Origin: Ruegeria lacuscaerulensis
Lineage (GTDB): Bacteria; Pseudomonadota; Alphaproteobacteria; Rhodobacterales; Rhodobacteraceae
Assembly: GCF_013031245.1 (NCBI RefSeq)
Contig: NZ_WPZL01000019.1
Coordinates: 1 to 64,000, forward strand
Length of the DNA: 64,000 nt
Direction: 5' to 3'
The notes under the pieces were generated by a model that saw nothing but the letters and a program-made list of their open reading frames with translations, was not told where the DNA came from and did not search any database. Shown here piece after piece: positions 35,906 through 44,061 of the stretch. The translations under genes and the position numbers were made by a program. The first letter of the stretch is position 1; every line of letters starts with the position of its first letter.

Positions 35906-37225
35906 TCAAACAGCTTCGAGATAGCTGAGCCAATGGTCATCGGGTGGCCGTTCTGCAAAGCGCCGGATTTCCTGCCGCTTTGTCATGGCGAAATAGCGGA
36001 TCAGATCGGCGGGGAAGATGCGCGCTACGAGCGGATCGGTTTCGAACGCTGAAATGGCCGCGGCCCAGCCACCCGCCAACTGCGGCAGCCCGTCGATCTC
36101 ATATGCGTTGCCCGAGATCGGGGCGGGTGGTTCGACCTCGTCTTCGATCCCGTTCAGTGCAGCACCCAATACGGCGGCCAGCATCAGATAGGGATTGATA
36201 TCCCCGCCCGCGACACGATGTTCGATCCGCCGTGCGGCAGGCGCGCCTCCGGGGATGCGCACGGCTGCTGTGCGGTTCTCATAAGCCCAGCTTGCTCCTG
36301 TCGGGGCGTGCGCGCCCGGAACGAGGCGGGTGTAAGAATTACCATGTGGTGCAAATACCAACGTACAGCCTGGCATGGCTGCAAGGCATCCGGCCACAGC
36401 CCAACGCAGCAGATCGGTGCCTTCGGGGCCGCCATTGTCGAACACATTCCGGCCCTGTTGATCCACAACCGAGAAATGCACGTGCATCCCGTTGCCCGCG
36501 TCTTCCGCGTAAGGCTTGGCCATGAAACTGGCCGTAAATCCGTGTTTTCGTGCAAGTCCGCGCACCAACGCCTTGAAAAGCCATGTATCGTCTGCACAGC
36601 GCAAGGCGCCCTGATGGTTCAGGTTGATCTCGAACTGACCGACACCGCTTTCGGAAATAGCGGTTTGGGCAGGAATGCCCATCGCCGTGCAACCGTCATA
36701 AAGGTCTGTGAAAAAGGCGTCGAAGGCGTCCATCTCGGCCATGGACAAGACCGCCTCGTCACTCAGCCTCCGTCCCGTGACCGGGTTGATCGGAGGCTTC
36801 GGTTGCGAACCCGATGCGTCGAGCAGGGTGAACTCCAGCTCAGTGGCTGCGATGACAGACCAGCCGCGCTGAGCGTACCGTTCCAGCACGGTCGCGAGGG
36901 CATGCCGAGGGTCACCGGCAAACGGAGCGCCTTCATCGTCATGCAGGCACATCGGGACCAGCGCCGTATCCGTTTGCAACCACGGCACAGGCACTGGCCC
37001 GCGATCTGTCGGCAAGAGCATTCCATCGGCGTCACCGGTCTCGAAAACCAGCGGGCTGCCATCTATATCCGCGCCCCAAAGATCCACGTTCAGCGCAGAG
37101 AACGGCATCCGCACCGTGCCTTTGCTCAGCTTGTCGGCATAAGAGGGAGGCACACGTTTGCCGCGCATCTGGCCATTGAGGTCACAGGCGGCGACACGAA
37201 AACTGTGCAGGGCGCTCAGGTCCAT
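35906..37225 (-). CDS. Glutamine synthetase family protein, PuuA-like (copy 1)
   Basis: The 439-residue protein is a second glutamylpolyamine-type glutamine synthetase: RVAACDLNGQMRGKRVPP near 9, VIAATELEFTLLDASG near 131, SGVGQFEINLNHQGALRC near 207, AGNGMHVHFSVVDQQG near 261 and AGGDINPYLMLAAVLGAAL near 346. It differs widely from the second copy, so the two may act on different amines. The ATG at 37225 has AAGGAG upstream, and the same palindrome found before the amidotransferase lies 59 bases before it. Confidence 0.85.
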   Translation of the reverse strand: MDLSALHSFRVAACDLNGQMRGKRVPPSYADKLSKGTVRMPFSALNVDLWGADIDGSPLVFETGDADGMLLPTDRGPVPVPWLQTDTALVPMCLHDDEGAPFAGDPRHALATVLERYAQRGWSVIAATELEFTLLDASGSQPKPPINPVTGRRLSDEAVLSMAEMDAFDAFFTDLYDGCTAMGIPAQTAISESGVGQFEINLNHQGALRCADDTWLFKALVRGLARKHGFTASFMAKPYAEDAGNGMHVHFSVVDQQGRNVFDNGGPEGTDLLRWAVAGCLAAMPGCTLVFAPHGNSYTRLVPGAHAPTGASWAYENRTAAVRIPGGAPAARRIEHRVAGGDINPYLMLAAVLGAALNGIEDEVEPPAPISGNAYEIDGLPQLAGGWAAAISAFETDPLVARIFPADLIRYFAMTKRQEIRRFAERPPDDHWLSYLEAV

Positions 37226-37283
37226 TGGGGTCTCCTTCACTCTCGTTTTCAGAGATGTAATCGAGACAGCGCCTCTTGTCACG

Positions 37284-37299
37284 AAATTTGATCAAATTA
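37284..37299. promoter_or_regulatory. Second copy of the cluster palindrome
   Basis: AAATTTGATCAAATTA; the inner 14 bases are a perfect palindrome and 15 of 16 match the site at 35854-35869. It lies 59 bases before the puuA-like ATG on the minus strand. Confidence 0.6.
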
Positions 37300-37310
37300 T
37301 ACGTGGTGGG

Positions 37311-37350
37311 ATAAAAAACAAGATGCCTGCGCCGGAAAAGCCGGCGCAGG
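37311..37350 (-). terminator. Rho-independent terminator after the molybdoenzyme remnant
   Basis: CCTGCGCCGG at 37326-37335 pairs perfectly with CCGGCGCAGG at 37341-37350. On the minus strand CATCTTGTTTTTT follows (the A-run at 37313-37318). It sits right after the remnant of a xanthine-dehydrogenase-type gene, as that gene's original terminator would. Confidence 0.85.
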
Positions 37351-37361
37351 CTGGGTCGTAA

Positions 37362-37810
37362 TACGAAGCTGACTCCGTTTTCCGCCATAGATAGCTCGGC
37401 CACAAGGAATCCGGATAGCGCATTGATCGCATTCGTCAGAGCGGGGAAGGACGGCGGCGCGCCCGGCTCACCGACACCGGTGGGCGCTTCGGCGGACTGC
37501 ACGAAATGAACGTCAATCTCGGTGAAGTCACCATTCCGAAGCGGCTCATAAACCGGGAAATTGAACTGATCCACGGCACCGCTAGCCAATGTGATCTGGT
37601 CGCGCATCTCGTGTCCAACGCCGTATCCAATGCCGCCTTCCATCTGGGCGCGTACAATATCGGGGTTCACGGCGATGCCGCAATCCACGGCACGGGTGAC
37701 CTTTTCAATCTTGGTGCCGTTTTCCGGATCGCCTGAACCTTCGACGACTTCAGCCGCATATGAACCAAATGACTTGCGAATCGCGATACCCATTGATCGA
37801 CCTGCCGCGC
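37362..37810 (-). pseudogene. Remnant of a molybdopterin-binding oxidoreductase large subunit (IorB/xanthine dehydrogenase type)
   Basis: About 150 codons match only the C-terminal end of the ~700-residue large subunit: GRSMGIAIRKSFGSYAAEVV, RAVDCGIAVNPDIVRAQMEG, GGIGYGVGHEM, and SAEAPTGVGEPGAPPSFPAL, ending near GVSFV. The frame then runs on through a terminator into the next promoter, so the original stop is lost. At its 5' side it ends against a transposon-like end at 37811. No start, no active-site N-terminal part and no partner iron-sulfur subunit are present. It cannot make a working enzyme. Confidence 0.8.
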
Positions 37811-37836
37811 TGAGCTGCTCCCCAATGTTTGGACAG
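37811..37836 (+). mobile_element. Possible IS3-like terminal inverted repeat (single end)
   Basis: The 26 bases beginning TGAGCTGCTCCCCAATG and ending TTTGGACAG resemble IS3-family ends (TGA...CCCC...GGACA pattern) and start exactly where homology of the molybdoenzyme remnant stops. No transposase or second end is visible. This rests on pattern resemblance alone. Confidence 0.3.
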
Positions 37837-38234
37837 TTTTTTGCGTAGATTAAGCTACACTCTGCTCCTGTTGATCGGTTTGGGTTTCGTTAGGAACATT
37901 CCACTGCGCCTTACCGCGCTTGTCGTCAAGGAATTTTGCCAAGTATTCCAAATGTACCCCCTTATGACTTTTTTGTCTCAACTCAGTGCGCACTACCGGT
38001 AACGCAAATTGTTGGCTGTTAACTTTTCTTGGAAACTTGGCGAGCGACAAGTGTAGAAAAAAGTCATCGCGAACCCGGTCAAGTGGACAAAGTGCAGTCC
38101 GTCGTAACGTGCGAGCAGTAGAAATCTCGTGTCCATGGGGTACTATTCCGGCTTATTCCTGCCTATTGCTGTCGGTCCAATTTTGCACTAACTCGACAAG
38201 TCTGATGCCGTGGCGGTTTAAAAGGTGTTAAGTT
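37837..38234. other. Atypical AT-richer spacer before dusA
   Basis: About 400 bases without a supported gene. A minus-strand frame of 66 codons (37850-38050) ending TQTDQQEQSVA has no ribosome site and no recognised family; it may be a remnant. Composition is less GC-rich than the flanks and continues so into the first codons of dusA, consistent with leftover DNA of an integrated element. Confidence 0.5.
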
Positions 38235-39239
38235 ATGGAAAATAAAAGAAAAAATATTTGGAAAAATGCGACTTTAAGTTGTGCGCCTATGATGGACTGG
38301 ACCGACAGGCATTGCCGGTATCTGCACCGTTTGCTGAGCGGGCAGGCGTTGCTCTATACCGAAATGGTCACGGCACCAGCCCTTGTTCGCGGTGGGGCAT
38401 TGCACCTGTTGGACTACAGCCCTGCGGAACACCCGGTCGCGCTGCAACTTGGCGGGTCTGACCCCCAGGAATTGGCGCAGGCGGCGCGTCTTGGTGCTGA
38501 TGCCGGGTATGACGAGATCAATCTGAACTGTGGTTGCCCGTCGGACCGCGTACAATCCGGTACGTTCGGTGCGGTGCTGATGAAAGATCCGGTCCGGGTT
38601 GCTGAATGTGTCGCTGCCATGCGCAAAGCGGTTGATGTCGAAGTGACCGTGAAATGCCGCATCGGCGTTGACGAGCAAAACCCGGAAGAGGTTTTACCGA
38701 AATTCCTCAACGATATTCAGGCCGCGGGGTGTCGGCGGGTGACGATCCATGCGCGCAAAGCCTGGCTGCAGGGGCTGAGCCCCAAGGAAAACCGGGACAT
38801 TCCGCCGTTGGACTATGATCTGGTCCATCGGATGAAATTCGCCTTTCCGGACATGCACATTTCGATAAACGGCGGTGTTAATTCGCTTGAGCAGGCCCGC
38901 ACGCATCTGGATGCTGGGTTGGATGGCGTCATGATCGGACGCGCGGCCTATCACCAACCGACCGACATACTGGCCGAAGCCGACTCTCTGATTTTCGGGA
39001 CAGGACAGGTGGCGGATCCGGTTGAGGTGGTTCAAAAAATGGTGCCTTATGTGGAACGACACCTTGCCGACGGTGGTCGTCTGCATCAGATCACCCGTCA
39101 TATGCTGGGTCTCTTTGCCGGTCGTCCCGGTGCGCGAGCGTGGCGACGGGCATTGTCCGAAGGAGCGGTGCATGACGGCGCGGGACCTGAGGTGATGCTG
39201 CAGGCTTTGGAATGTGTGGCACCTATGGCCGAGGTTTGA
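38235..39239 (+). CDS. dusA: tRNA-dihydrouridine(20/20a) synthase DusA
   Basis: The 334-residue FMN enzyme reduces uridine 20/20a in the tRNA D-loop. CAPMMDWTDRHCRYLHRLL near 16-34, LYTEMVTAPALVRG near 40, INLNCGCPSDRVQSGTFGAVLM near 95 (with the catalytic Cys), TVKCRIGVDEQ near 137, IHARKAWLQGLSPKENR near 170, and NGGVNSLEQA near 214 are all DusA-specific. The first ~16 codons are very AT-rich and Lys-rich, unlike the rest, which suggests the 5' end was rebuilt by an integrated element. Confidence 0.95.
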   Translation: MENKRKNIWKNATLSCAPMMDWTDRHCRYLHRLLSGQALLYTEMVTAPALVRGGALHLLDYSPAEHPVALQLGGSDPQELAQAARLGADAGYDEINLNCGCPSDRVQSGTFGAVLMKDPVRVAECVAAMRKAVDVEVTVKCRIGVDEQNPEEVLPKFLNDIQAAGCRRVTIHARKAWLQGLSPKENRDIPPLDYDLVHRMKFAFPDMHISINGGVNSLEQARTHLDAGLDGVMIGRAAYHQPTDILAEADSLIFGTGQVADPVEVVQKMVPYVERHLADGGRLHQITRHMLGLFAGRPGARAWRRALSEGAVHDGAGPEVMLQALECVAPMAEV

Positions 39240-39278
39240 ACGGGATGTGAATCGGCCGCTGGCCGGTATGGGGGAACG

Positions 39279-40103
39279 ATGCCCGAGACGATGTTGCTGG
39301 CCCAGATGCTGGGCCTTTTGCTTGTGATCGGGGCGCTGGCCGGAGTGCTGGCCGGATTGCTGGGGGTAGGTGGAGGTATCGTGCTGGTGCCCGCCTTTTT
39401 CTATGCTTTTCAAACGCTTGGGTACGGTGGTCCGCAGCTGATGCAATTGTGTCTGGCGACGTCTCTGGCGACGATCATTGTAACCTCGATGCGCTCTGTG
39501 CTTGCCCACAACAAGAAAGGCGCGGTGGACTGGGATATCCTGCGCGGCTGGGGACCTGGGATTGCCATCGGTGCGGTTTTAGGTGTTCTGGCCGCTTCGG
39601 CGCTGCGAACCGAAGCACTGCAGGCTTTGTTTGGACTGCTGGGGATGGTCATAGGGGCGTATCTCGGGTTGGGGAAATCCGAATGGCGACTGGGCGATGC
39701 CATGCCCAAAGGGGTGCGCCGCGCCGCGCTGTCGCCATCGGTCGGCTTTCTCTCGGTTTTGATGGGTATTGGTGGAGGCAGCTTCGGTGTGCCGTTGATG
39801 AGCCTGTTCAACACACCCATTCACCGGGCGGTAGCAACCGCTGCCGGGTTCGGCGTGATTATTGCGGTACCCTCGGTTCTGGGATTTCTGTTTCTGGAAA
39901 TCCCTGCGGAGCACCGCCCGCCGCTGACAATCGGCGCCGTCAATCTTGTTGCCTTTGCAATCGTTGTTGCCATGACGATGATCACAGCTCCATGGGGTGT
40001 TAAACTGGCGCATGCGATGGACCCCAAACCGCTGAAACGCGTTTTTGCGGTGTTCCTGACATTGGTCGCTTTGAATATGCTGCGAAAGGCGCTGGGCCTT
40101 TGA
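39279..40103 (+). CDS. TauE/SafE-family sulfite exporter
   Basis: The 274-residue protein has seven to eight membrane helices of the TauE/SafE (DUF81) family: GLLGVGGGIVLVPAFFYAFQTLG near 27-50, LCLATSLATIIVTSMRSVLAHNKKGAVDW near 63, and FLSVLMGIGGGSFGVPLMSLFN near 158, the second half-repeat. Such proteins export sulfite, sulfoacetate or other organosulfonates. GGGGGA precedes the ATG. Its stop overlaps the TTG start of the next gene. Confidence 0.87.
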   Translation: MPETMLLAQMLGLLLVIGALAGVLAGLLGVGGGIVLVPAFFYAFQTLGYGGPQLMQLCLATSLATIIVTSMRSVLAHNKKGAVDWDILRGWGPGIAIGAVLGVLAASALRTEALQALFGLLGMVIGAYLGLGKSEWRLGDAMPKGVRRAALSPSVGFLSVLMGIGGGSFGVPLMSLFNTPIHRAVATAAGFGVIIAVPSVLGFLFLEIPAEHRPPLTIGAVNLVAFAIVVAMTMITAPWGVKLAHAMDPKPLKRVFAVFLTLVALNMLRKALGL

Positions 40104-40882
40104 CCGACTTCTGGGAGAAAGGCTGGATCTGGTTCCCTTACGATCCGGCGATTGCTGACTGGGTTGCGCATGCGCTGCCTGTGGCCCAGGCCTCGGTCAA
40201 CGATCCGGCGCACGCGCAGTGGCTGGATTGCGAAGGCACCTGGTTCATAGGTGTTGACGCATTGGATAACGACGCTGAGGGCAGGGTGGGGTGTTCAGGC
40301 GCTTTGTCGGGAAAAGCCATGGCGTTCATTTCCGAACATTTCGGGCGTTTGCCGCTGCACAAGGGGCAAGTATCAATCATCTATCCCGGCTACCCTCGTC
40401 CGAGGCGGGGCGAGAGTGAGAGCGCAGGGCGGTATCGCCTGAACCGGGACGCGGCGCATGTGGATGGATTGCGGCCCATGGGTCCGGATCGCCGTCGCCG
40501 GGTGGATGAACCGCATGCCTGGATCTTGGGGGTTCCCTTGACCGAAGCCAGCGAAGATGCCGCGCCGATGGTGTTGTGGGAAGGCAGTCATAAGATCATG
40601 CGCGCTGCGTTTGAACGCGCGCTGGATGGACATCCCCGTGACAGGCTGCATGAGGTGGACATCACGGATATCTATCAGGCCGCCCGCCGCGAAGTGTTCG
40701 AGACCTGCCCGCGCATCGAATTGCCTGCAAAGCCGGGTGAGGCCTACCTGCTGCATCGCCACTGCCTGCATGGAGTCGCGCCTTGGGGGGCGGAGGCCTC
40801 GGCCGGGCCGGATGGACGAATGATCGCCTATTTCCGTCCGGAATGCGCCGGGGGTGTGGCCGAATGGATCGAATCCCTCTAA
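40100..40882 (+). CDS. Probable Fe(II)/2-oxoglutarate-type oxygenase fold protein
   Basis: A 260-residue soluble protein. NRDAAHVDGLRPMG near 116 supplies a His-x-Asp, and YLLHRHCLHGVAPWG near 218 with GRMIAYFRPE near 243 supply a distal His and Arg. Together these are the metal and 2-oxoglutarate ligands of phytanoyl-CoA-hydroxylase-like dioxygenases. The family is otherwise not recognised. The start is TTG, four bases inside the exporter gene, so it is translationally coupled and may act on the same compound class. Confidence 0.6.
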   Translation: MTDFWEKGWIWFPYDPAIADWVAHALPVAQASVNDPAHAQWLDCEGTWFIGVDALDNDAEGRVGCSGALSGKAMAFISEHFGRLPLHKGQVSIIYPGYPRPRRGESESAGRYRLNRDAAHVDGLRPMGPDRRRRVDEPHAWILGVPLTEASEDAAPMVLWEGSHKIMRAAFERALDGHPRDRLHEVDITDIYQAARREVFETCPRIELPAKPGEAYLLHRHCLHGVAPWGAEASAGPDGRMIAYFRPECAGGVAEWIESL

Positions 40883-40917
40883 CCTCCTGTCATTATTCAG
40901 GTTTGGAGGTTTGTTCG

Positions 40918-41646
40918 ATGATTACGGTCCACACAAATTCTGACGGTGCGTTGATCGAAGTCGAGTTGTCCGGCGAAGTGACCAGTGCTGATTACAGTCA
41001 AACTCTGGTCCCCGCAATCGAGGCAGCGCTGGAGGAACATGACTCGGTGCGCCTGCTGGCCGTCGTACAGCCGGAATTCAAAGGCTACGATCTGGGCGCG
41101 GCCTGGGCAGACACGAAACTGGGCCTCAGCCATTGGCGTGGGTTTGATCGTATCGCGGTGGCCGCCGATCAGAGGTGGGTTCAGACCAGCATCCGACTGG
41201 CCGCCCCGATACTGCCATGCCCCGTTCAGGTGTTCGAACTGTCAGAGCTGGAATCGGCTCGGCGCTGGATGCGCGAGTCCCTGGGTGCCATCCACGTGAC
41301 TGATCTGGGTGGTCCTTGCGTTCAGATCAGTCTGATGGGGAAACTGGACCCCGAGGAATACAAGCAGGCCGAACTTGATCTGGACACTTTGCTACAGGGC
41401 AAAACCGGGTTCCGCCTGTTGATCGACCTGAGGGAATTTGACGGCTGGCAAGGCCTGACTGCGTTGGCTGCGCATTTCCGCCTGGCCCGGGGGCATATTG
41501 GAATGCTGGACCGAGCGGCCATCGTAGGGGACAAAGCCTGGCAACACATGGCACAGCGGGTCGCAAGCCATGTTCTGGGTGCACGTACACAGTTTTTCCC
41601 GCCGGAAGAAATTGAGAATGCCAAAAGCTGGCTTGCGGCGGGGTAA
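40918..41646 (+). CDS. Tandem SpoIIAA-like (STAS-related) domain protein
   Basis: A 242-residue protein made of two similar SpoIIAA-like halves. The first runs from VELSGEVTSADYSQTLVPAIEAAL to FELSELESARRWM, and the second from ISLMGKLDPEEYKQAELDLDTLL to FPPEEIENAKSWL. Each has the pattern beta-strand, GKLDxEEY-type helix, LLxxLREFxGW, FDRIAVAADQRW or LDRAAIVGDKAW, and a final EExxxAxxWL. SpoIIAA-like proteins of this type are small, single-domain and of unknown role; two copies fused in one chain is less common. GGAGG precedes the ATG. Confidence 0.75.
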   Translation: MITVHTNSDGALIEVELSGEVTSADYSQTLVPAIEAALEEHDSVRLLAVVQPEFKGYDLGAAWADTKLGLSHWRGFDRIAVAADQRWVQTSIRLAAPILPCPVQVFELSELESARRWMRESLGAIHVTDLGGPCVQISLMGKLDPEEYKQAELDLDTLLQGKTGFRLLIDLREFDGWQGLTALAAHFRLARGHIGMLDRAAIVGDKAWQHMAQRVASHVLGARTQFFPPEEIENAKSWLAAG

Positions 41647-41926
41647 ATCGCGTTCGGCATGCCGCGTTAACGGGGTGAGCGCAACTTACGTTTACGCCAA
41701 GTCAGGTGAGTGCGGGGTTTGTTTTTCTTGATCGGCTGGTCAAAAAAGAAGTAAACATGTCCCGTTCGCCCGGCCAACCACTTCGGATGAACACAAAAAC
41801 TGAAGCGCGCCGCTGTGGGTTGCCACTCACTCATCGAATGTCTTCGAACTCGACCCCCCCCCCTCGGAGTTCAGACCAACCTGCAGCGGCGTGGAATCAG
41901 CGCCTATAGCGGCGTTCGAAAACTGG
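41647..41926. other. 280-base intergenic region, no gene recognised
   Basis: A frame at 41706-41909 has no homology signal. It contains a C-run (CCCCCCCCC near 41860) and AT-rich bits, with no clear hairpin. Confidence 0.4.
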
Positions 41927-42160
41927 TTATGAGTTCGTCATGCGCGCAGCACGGCCACCGCGTCGTTTGGCGAGCCGGGGTTTGCGGTCAGGCAAATCTT
42001 CCATGATCTCGGCGCGTTCGGTGCTGTCCATTTTGGACCAGCGCGAGATTTCATCGATGGTGCGGTAGCAGCCAGTGCAGATACGCTCGGACGGGTGCAC
42101 GACGCAGATCTGGACACAAGGGCTTTCGACCTCGTTCCTTTTCCAAACCATGTTCGTCAT
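41927..42160 (-). CDS. DUF1289 protein
   Basis: A 77-residue protein with the DUF1289 signature SPCVQICVVHPSERICTGCYRTIDEISRWSKM, four Cys likely binding zinc or an iron-sulfur centre, followed by a basic tail. Function unknown. It is downstream of ruvX on the same strand, 17 bases apart, likely same transcript. Confidence 0.85.
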   Translation of the reverse strand: MTNMVWKRNEVESPCVQICVVHPSERICTGCYRTIDEISRWSKMDSTERAEIMEDLPDRKPRLAKRRGGRAARMTNS

Positions 42161-42177
42161 CGGCGTACCCCGTTCCG

Positions 42178-42642
42178 TTACAGATAGCGCAGCCTGTCCA
42201 GCGCTCCTTGCAGAATATAGCCAGCGGCAACGTGATCGATAACCTGTCCGCGACGTTTTCGTGTCGTATCCGCCTCAAGCAGTGCCTTTTCCGCCGCAAC
42301 CGTGCTGAGGCGTTCGTCCCAAAATCCAATTGGGATTTCCGTGAGCCGGGACAGATTTCGGGCAAAGGCGCGGGTCGATTGGCAGCGGGGACCTTCGGTA
42401 CCGTCCATGTTTCTCGGCAGCCCCAGAAGGATGCCGCCAATCTCACGGTCCGCGATGATTTCCAGCAGTCGGGCGGAATCCAGTGTGAATTTCTTGCGTC
42501 GCACAGTTTCCAGCGGGCTGGCGACCGTGCGCATCCGGTCTGACACCGCGACCCCAATAGTCTTCTCGCCCAGATCCAAACCCATCAGGGCAGTCATTGA
42601 GGCGAGCGAAGCCGCGAAGTCTTCGAATTCATCGTGGATCAT
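42178..42642 (-). CDS. ruvX: Holliday junction resolvase-like / pre-16S rRNA nuclease (YqgF)
   Basis: The 154-residue RNase H-fold protein has LMGLDLGEKTIGVAVSD near 19 (first catalytic Asp), GGILLGLPRNMDGTEGP near 68, PIGFWDERLSTVAAEKALLEAD near 104 (Glu and Asp) and DHVAAGYILQGALDR near 135. YqgF processes the 5' end of 16S rRNA. It overlaps ccmI by four bases. Confidence 0.92.
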   Translation of the reverse strand: MIHDEFEDFAASLASMTALMGLDLGEKTIGVAVSDRMRTVASPLETVRRKKFTLDSARLLEIIADREIGGILLGLPRNMDGTEGPRCQSTRAFARNLSRLTEIPIGFWDERLSTVAAEKALLEADTTRKRRGQVIDHVAAGYILQGALDRLRYL

Positions 42643-43865
42643 TGAGCAATCCCAGCCTGCAATGCGGCAGCGTCTATTATTTCAAGCGCCTCGGTATTTC
42701 CGGCAAAGACTTCCATGGCCTCGTTTTTGATATCAATGGCGCGTTGCCCTTCGCCCACCACACCCAATGCGGAGATCAGGCGGGCCCATTCCTCGGGGCT
42801 GCCGCCTTCGGTGGCCAGTCGGTCCGACAGTTGGTTGATCATGCCGAGGATCATTTCCTGACGTTCTTCCGGGGTCAGCGCGGCGGCCGCCTCGACTTCA
42901 TCCTGGCTGGGGCCGGAGGTCGCAGGGGCGGGGATTTCCGGAGCATTGAACACCCCGGCGCGGAAGGCCAGTTCGTCCAGCTGCGCATAGATGGCCTCGG
43001 CCCACGGGGCACCAGCCGGAGCGTCGCGCAGGGCATCGACCCAGATGCGATACCCAATATCGGGGCGTCCGACCTGTACCATCATCTGCCCCAGGTAATA
43101 CTGTGCCGGGCCATGGCGCGGATCGCGTTGCAGCGATTGTTTCAACGCTTCTTCCGCCTCGGGCGAGACATAACCATTGGCGGCCAGGATCATCATCTCA
43201 GCCAGATGCGAAAAAGCGTCAGCCGGCACGGAATCGCCGGACAGCTCAATGACGCGTTTCTGCGCTTTGTAAGCGGCCGGGAAGTTGCCCGCATTCGCTT
43301 CGTGCTGAGCCAGCAGAATGTGCCCTTGCAGATCGTCGGGGCGCTCTGCGACCGTCTCTCGCAGCTGAGTCAGAAGATTGGCATAGCTTTCGTCCAACTG
43401 TGGCAAAGGTGCCTTTGGTGCTGCGGCTTCGGCTTCGGCCTGACTGGGGCGTTCTGTGCGCAAGGCTTCGGCCATCTCAAGCCGCTGCGACAAGGGCTGA
43501 TCCGGCAGTCCGGCAGCGCCCATCTGGCGGTACATCCAGGCACCACCGCCCACCAGCACAATCAACAGGGACGCGATTGCCGTGATGTTGACCCACTGTG
43601 GCGGCCCGGGCCGATCGGTCCGGGATTGAATCTGCGCGTCTGCCGCCAGAATACGGCGCGAGATTTCGGTCCGCACGCGCTCGGCATCGGCCTCGCCAAT
43701 CACGCCGCGGGCCAGATCCCGGTCTACACTGGCCAACTGTTCGCGGTACACGCGCAGTTCATAGGCGGCAGCGGGCTCACGTGATTTTCGACCGCGTAGC
43801 ATGGCAAAGCCAAGGAACACTGCAATCAGCAGTGCGGTTAGGATGATCAGGGCCCAGAACGACAT
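42639..43865 (-). CDS. ccmI: Cytochrome c biogenesis protein CcmI
   Basis: A 408-residue protein with two N-terminal membrane helices (FWALIILTALLIAVFLGFAML, and WVNITAIASLLIVLVGGGAWMYRQMG near 97). Between them lies the EQLASVDRDLARGVIGEADAERVRTEISRRIL segment typical of CcmI. A periplasmic TPR part follows. CcmI holds apocytochrome c for haem attachment. ATG at 43865 has CGGAG upstream. The gene is not beside other ccm genes here. Confidence 0.9.
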   Translation of the reverse strand: MSFWALIILTALLIAVFLGFAMLRGRKSREPAAAYELRVYREQLASVDRDLARGVIGEADAERVRTEISRRILAADAQIQSRTDRPGPPQWVNITAIASLLIVLVGGGAWMYRQMGAAGLPDQPLSQRLEMAEALRTERPSQAEAEAAAPKAPLPQLDESYANLLTQLRETVAERPDDLQGHILLAQHEANAGNFPAAYKAQKRVIELSGDSVPADAFSHLAEMMILAANGYVSPEAEEALKQSLQRDPRHGPAQYYLGQMMVQVGRPDIGYRIWVDALRDAPAGAPWAEAIYAQLDELAFRAGVFNAPEIPAPATSGPSQDEVEAAAALTPEERQEMILGMINQLSDRLATEGGSPEEWARLISALGVVGEGQRAIDIKNEAMEVFAGNTEALEIIDAAALQAGIAQ

Positions 43866-44061
43866 GGTTTCTCCGATTTGGCTGCCCTGACTTAGACCTC
43901 TCGGCGGGGCGAAAAAAGGGACAAATAGCCGCGAGAGGACTTCATGTCGCAATAATGGGGGCTATGTCGCAATAGTGCGATATTACGGCGTTGCACGGCA
44001 GGGGCATACTGTCGTTACACGGCATATCTTCGCCCAATCACCGAACCGGATGGATTCGCCT

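Noticed and set aside
37182-37793. 203-codon minus-strand frame as an intact gene
   Set aside because: It matches only the end of a large molybdoenzyme subunit, then reads through a terminator and into the next promoter and coding start; treated as a pseudogene.
37850-38050. 66-codon minus-strand frame near dusA as a transposase fragment
   Set aside because: No transposase motif or other family pattern can be seen; kept only as part of the atypical spacer.
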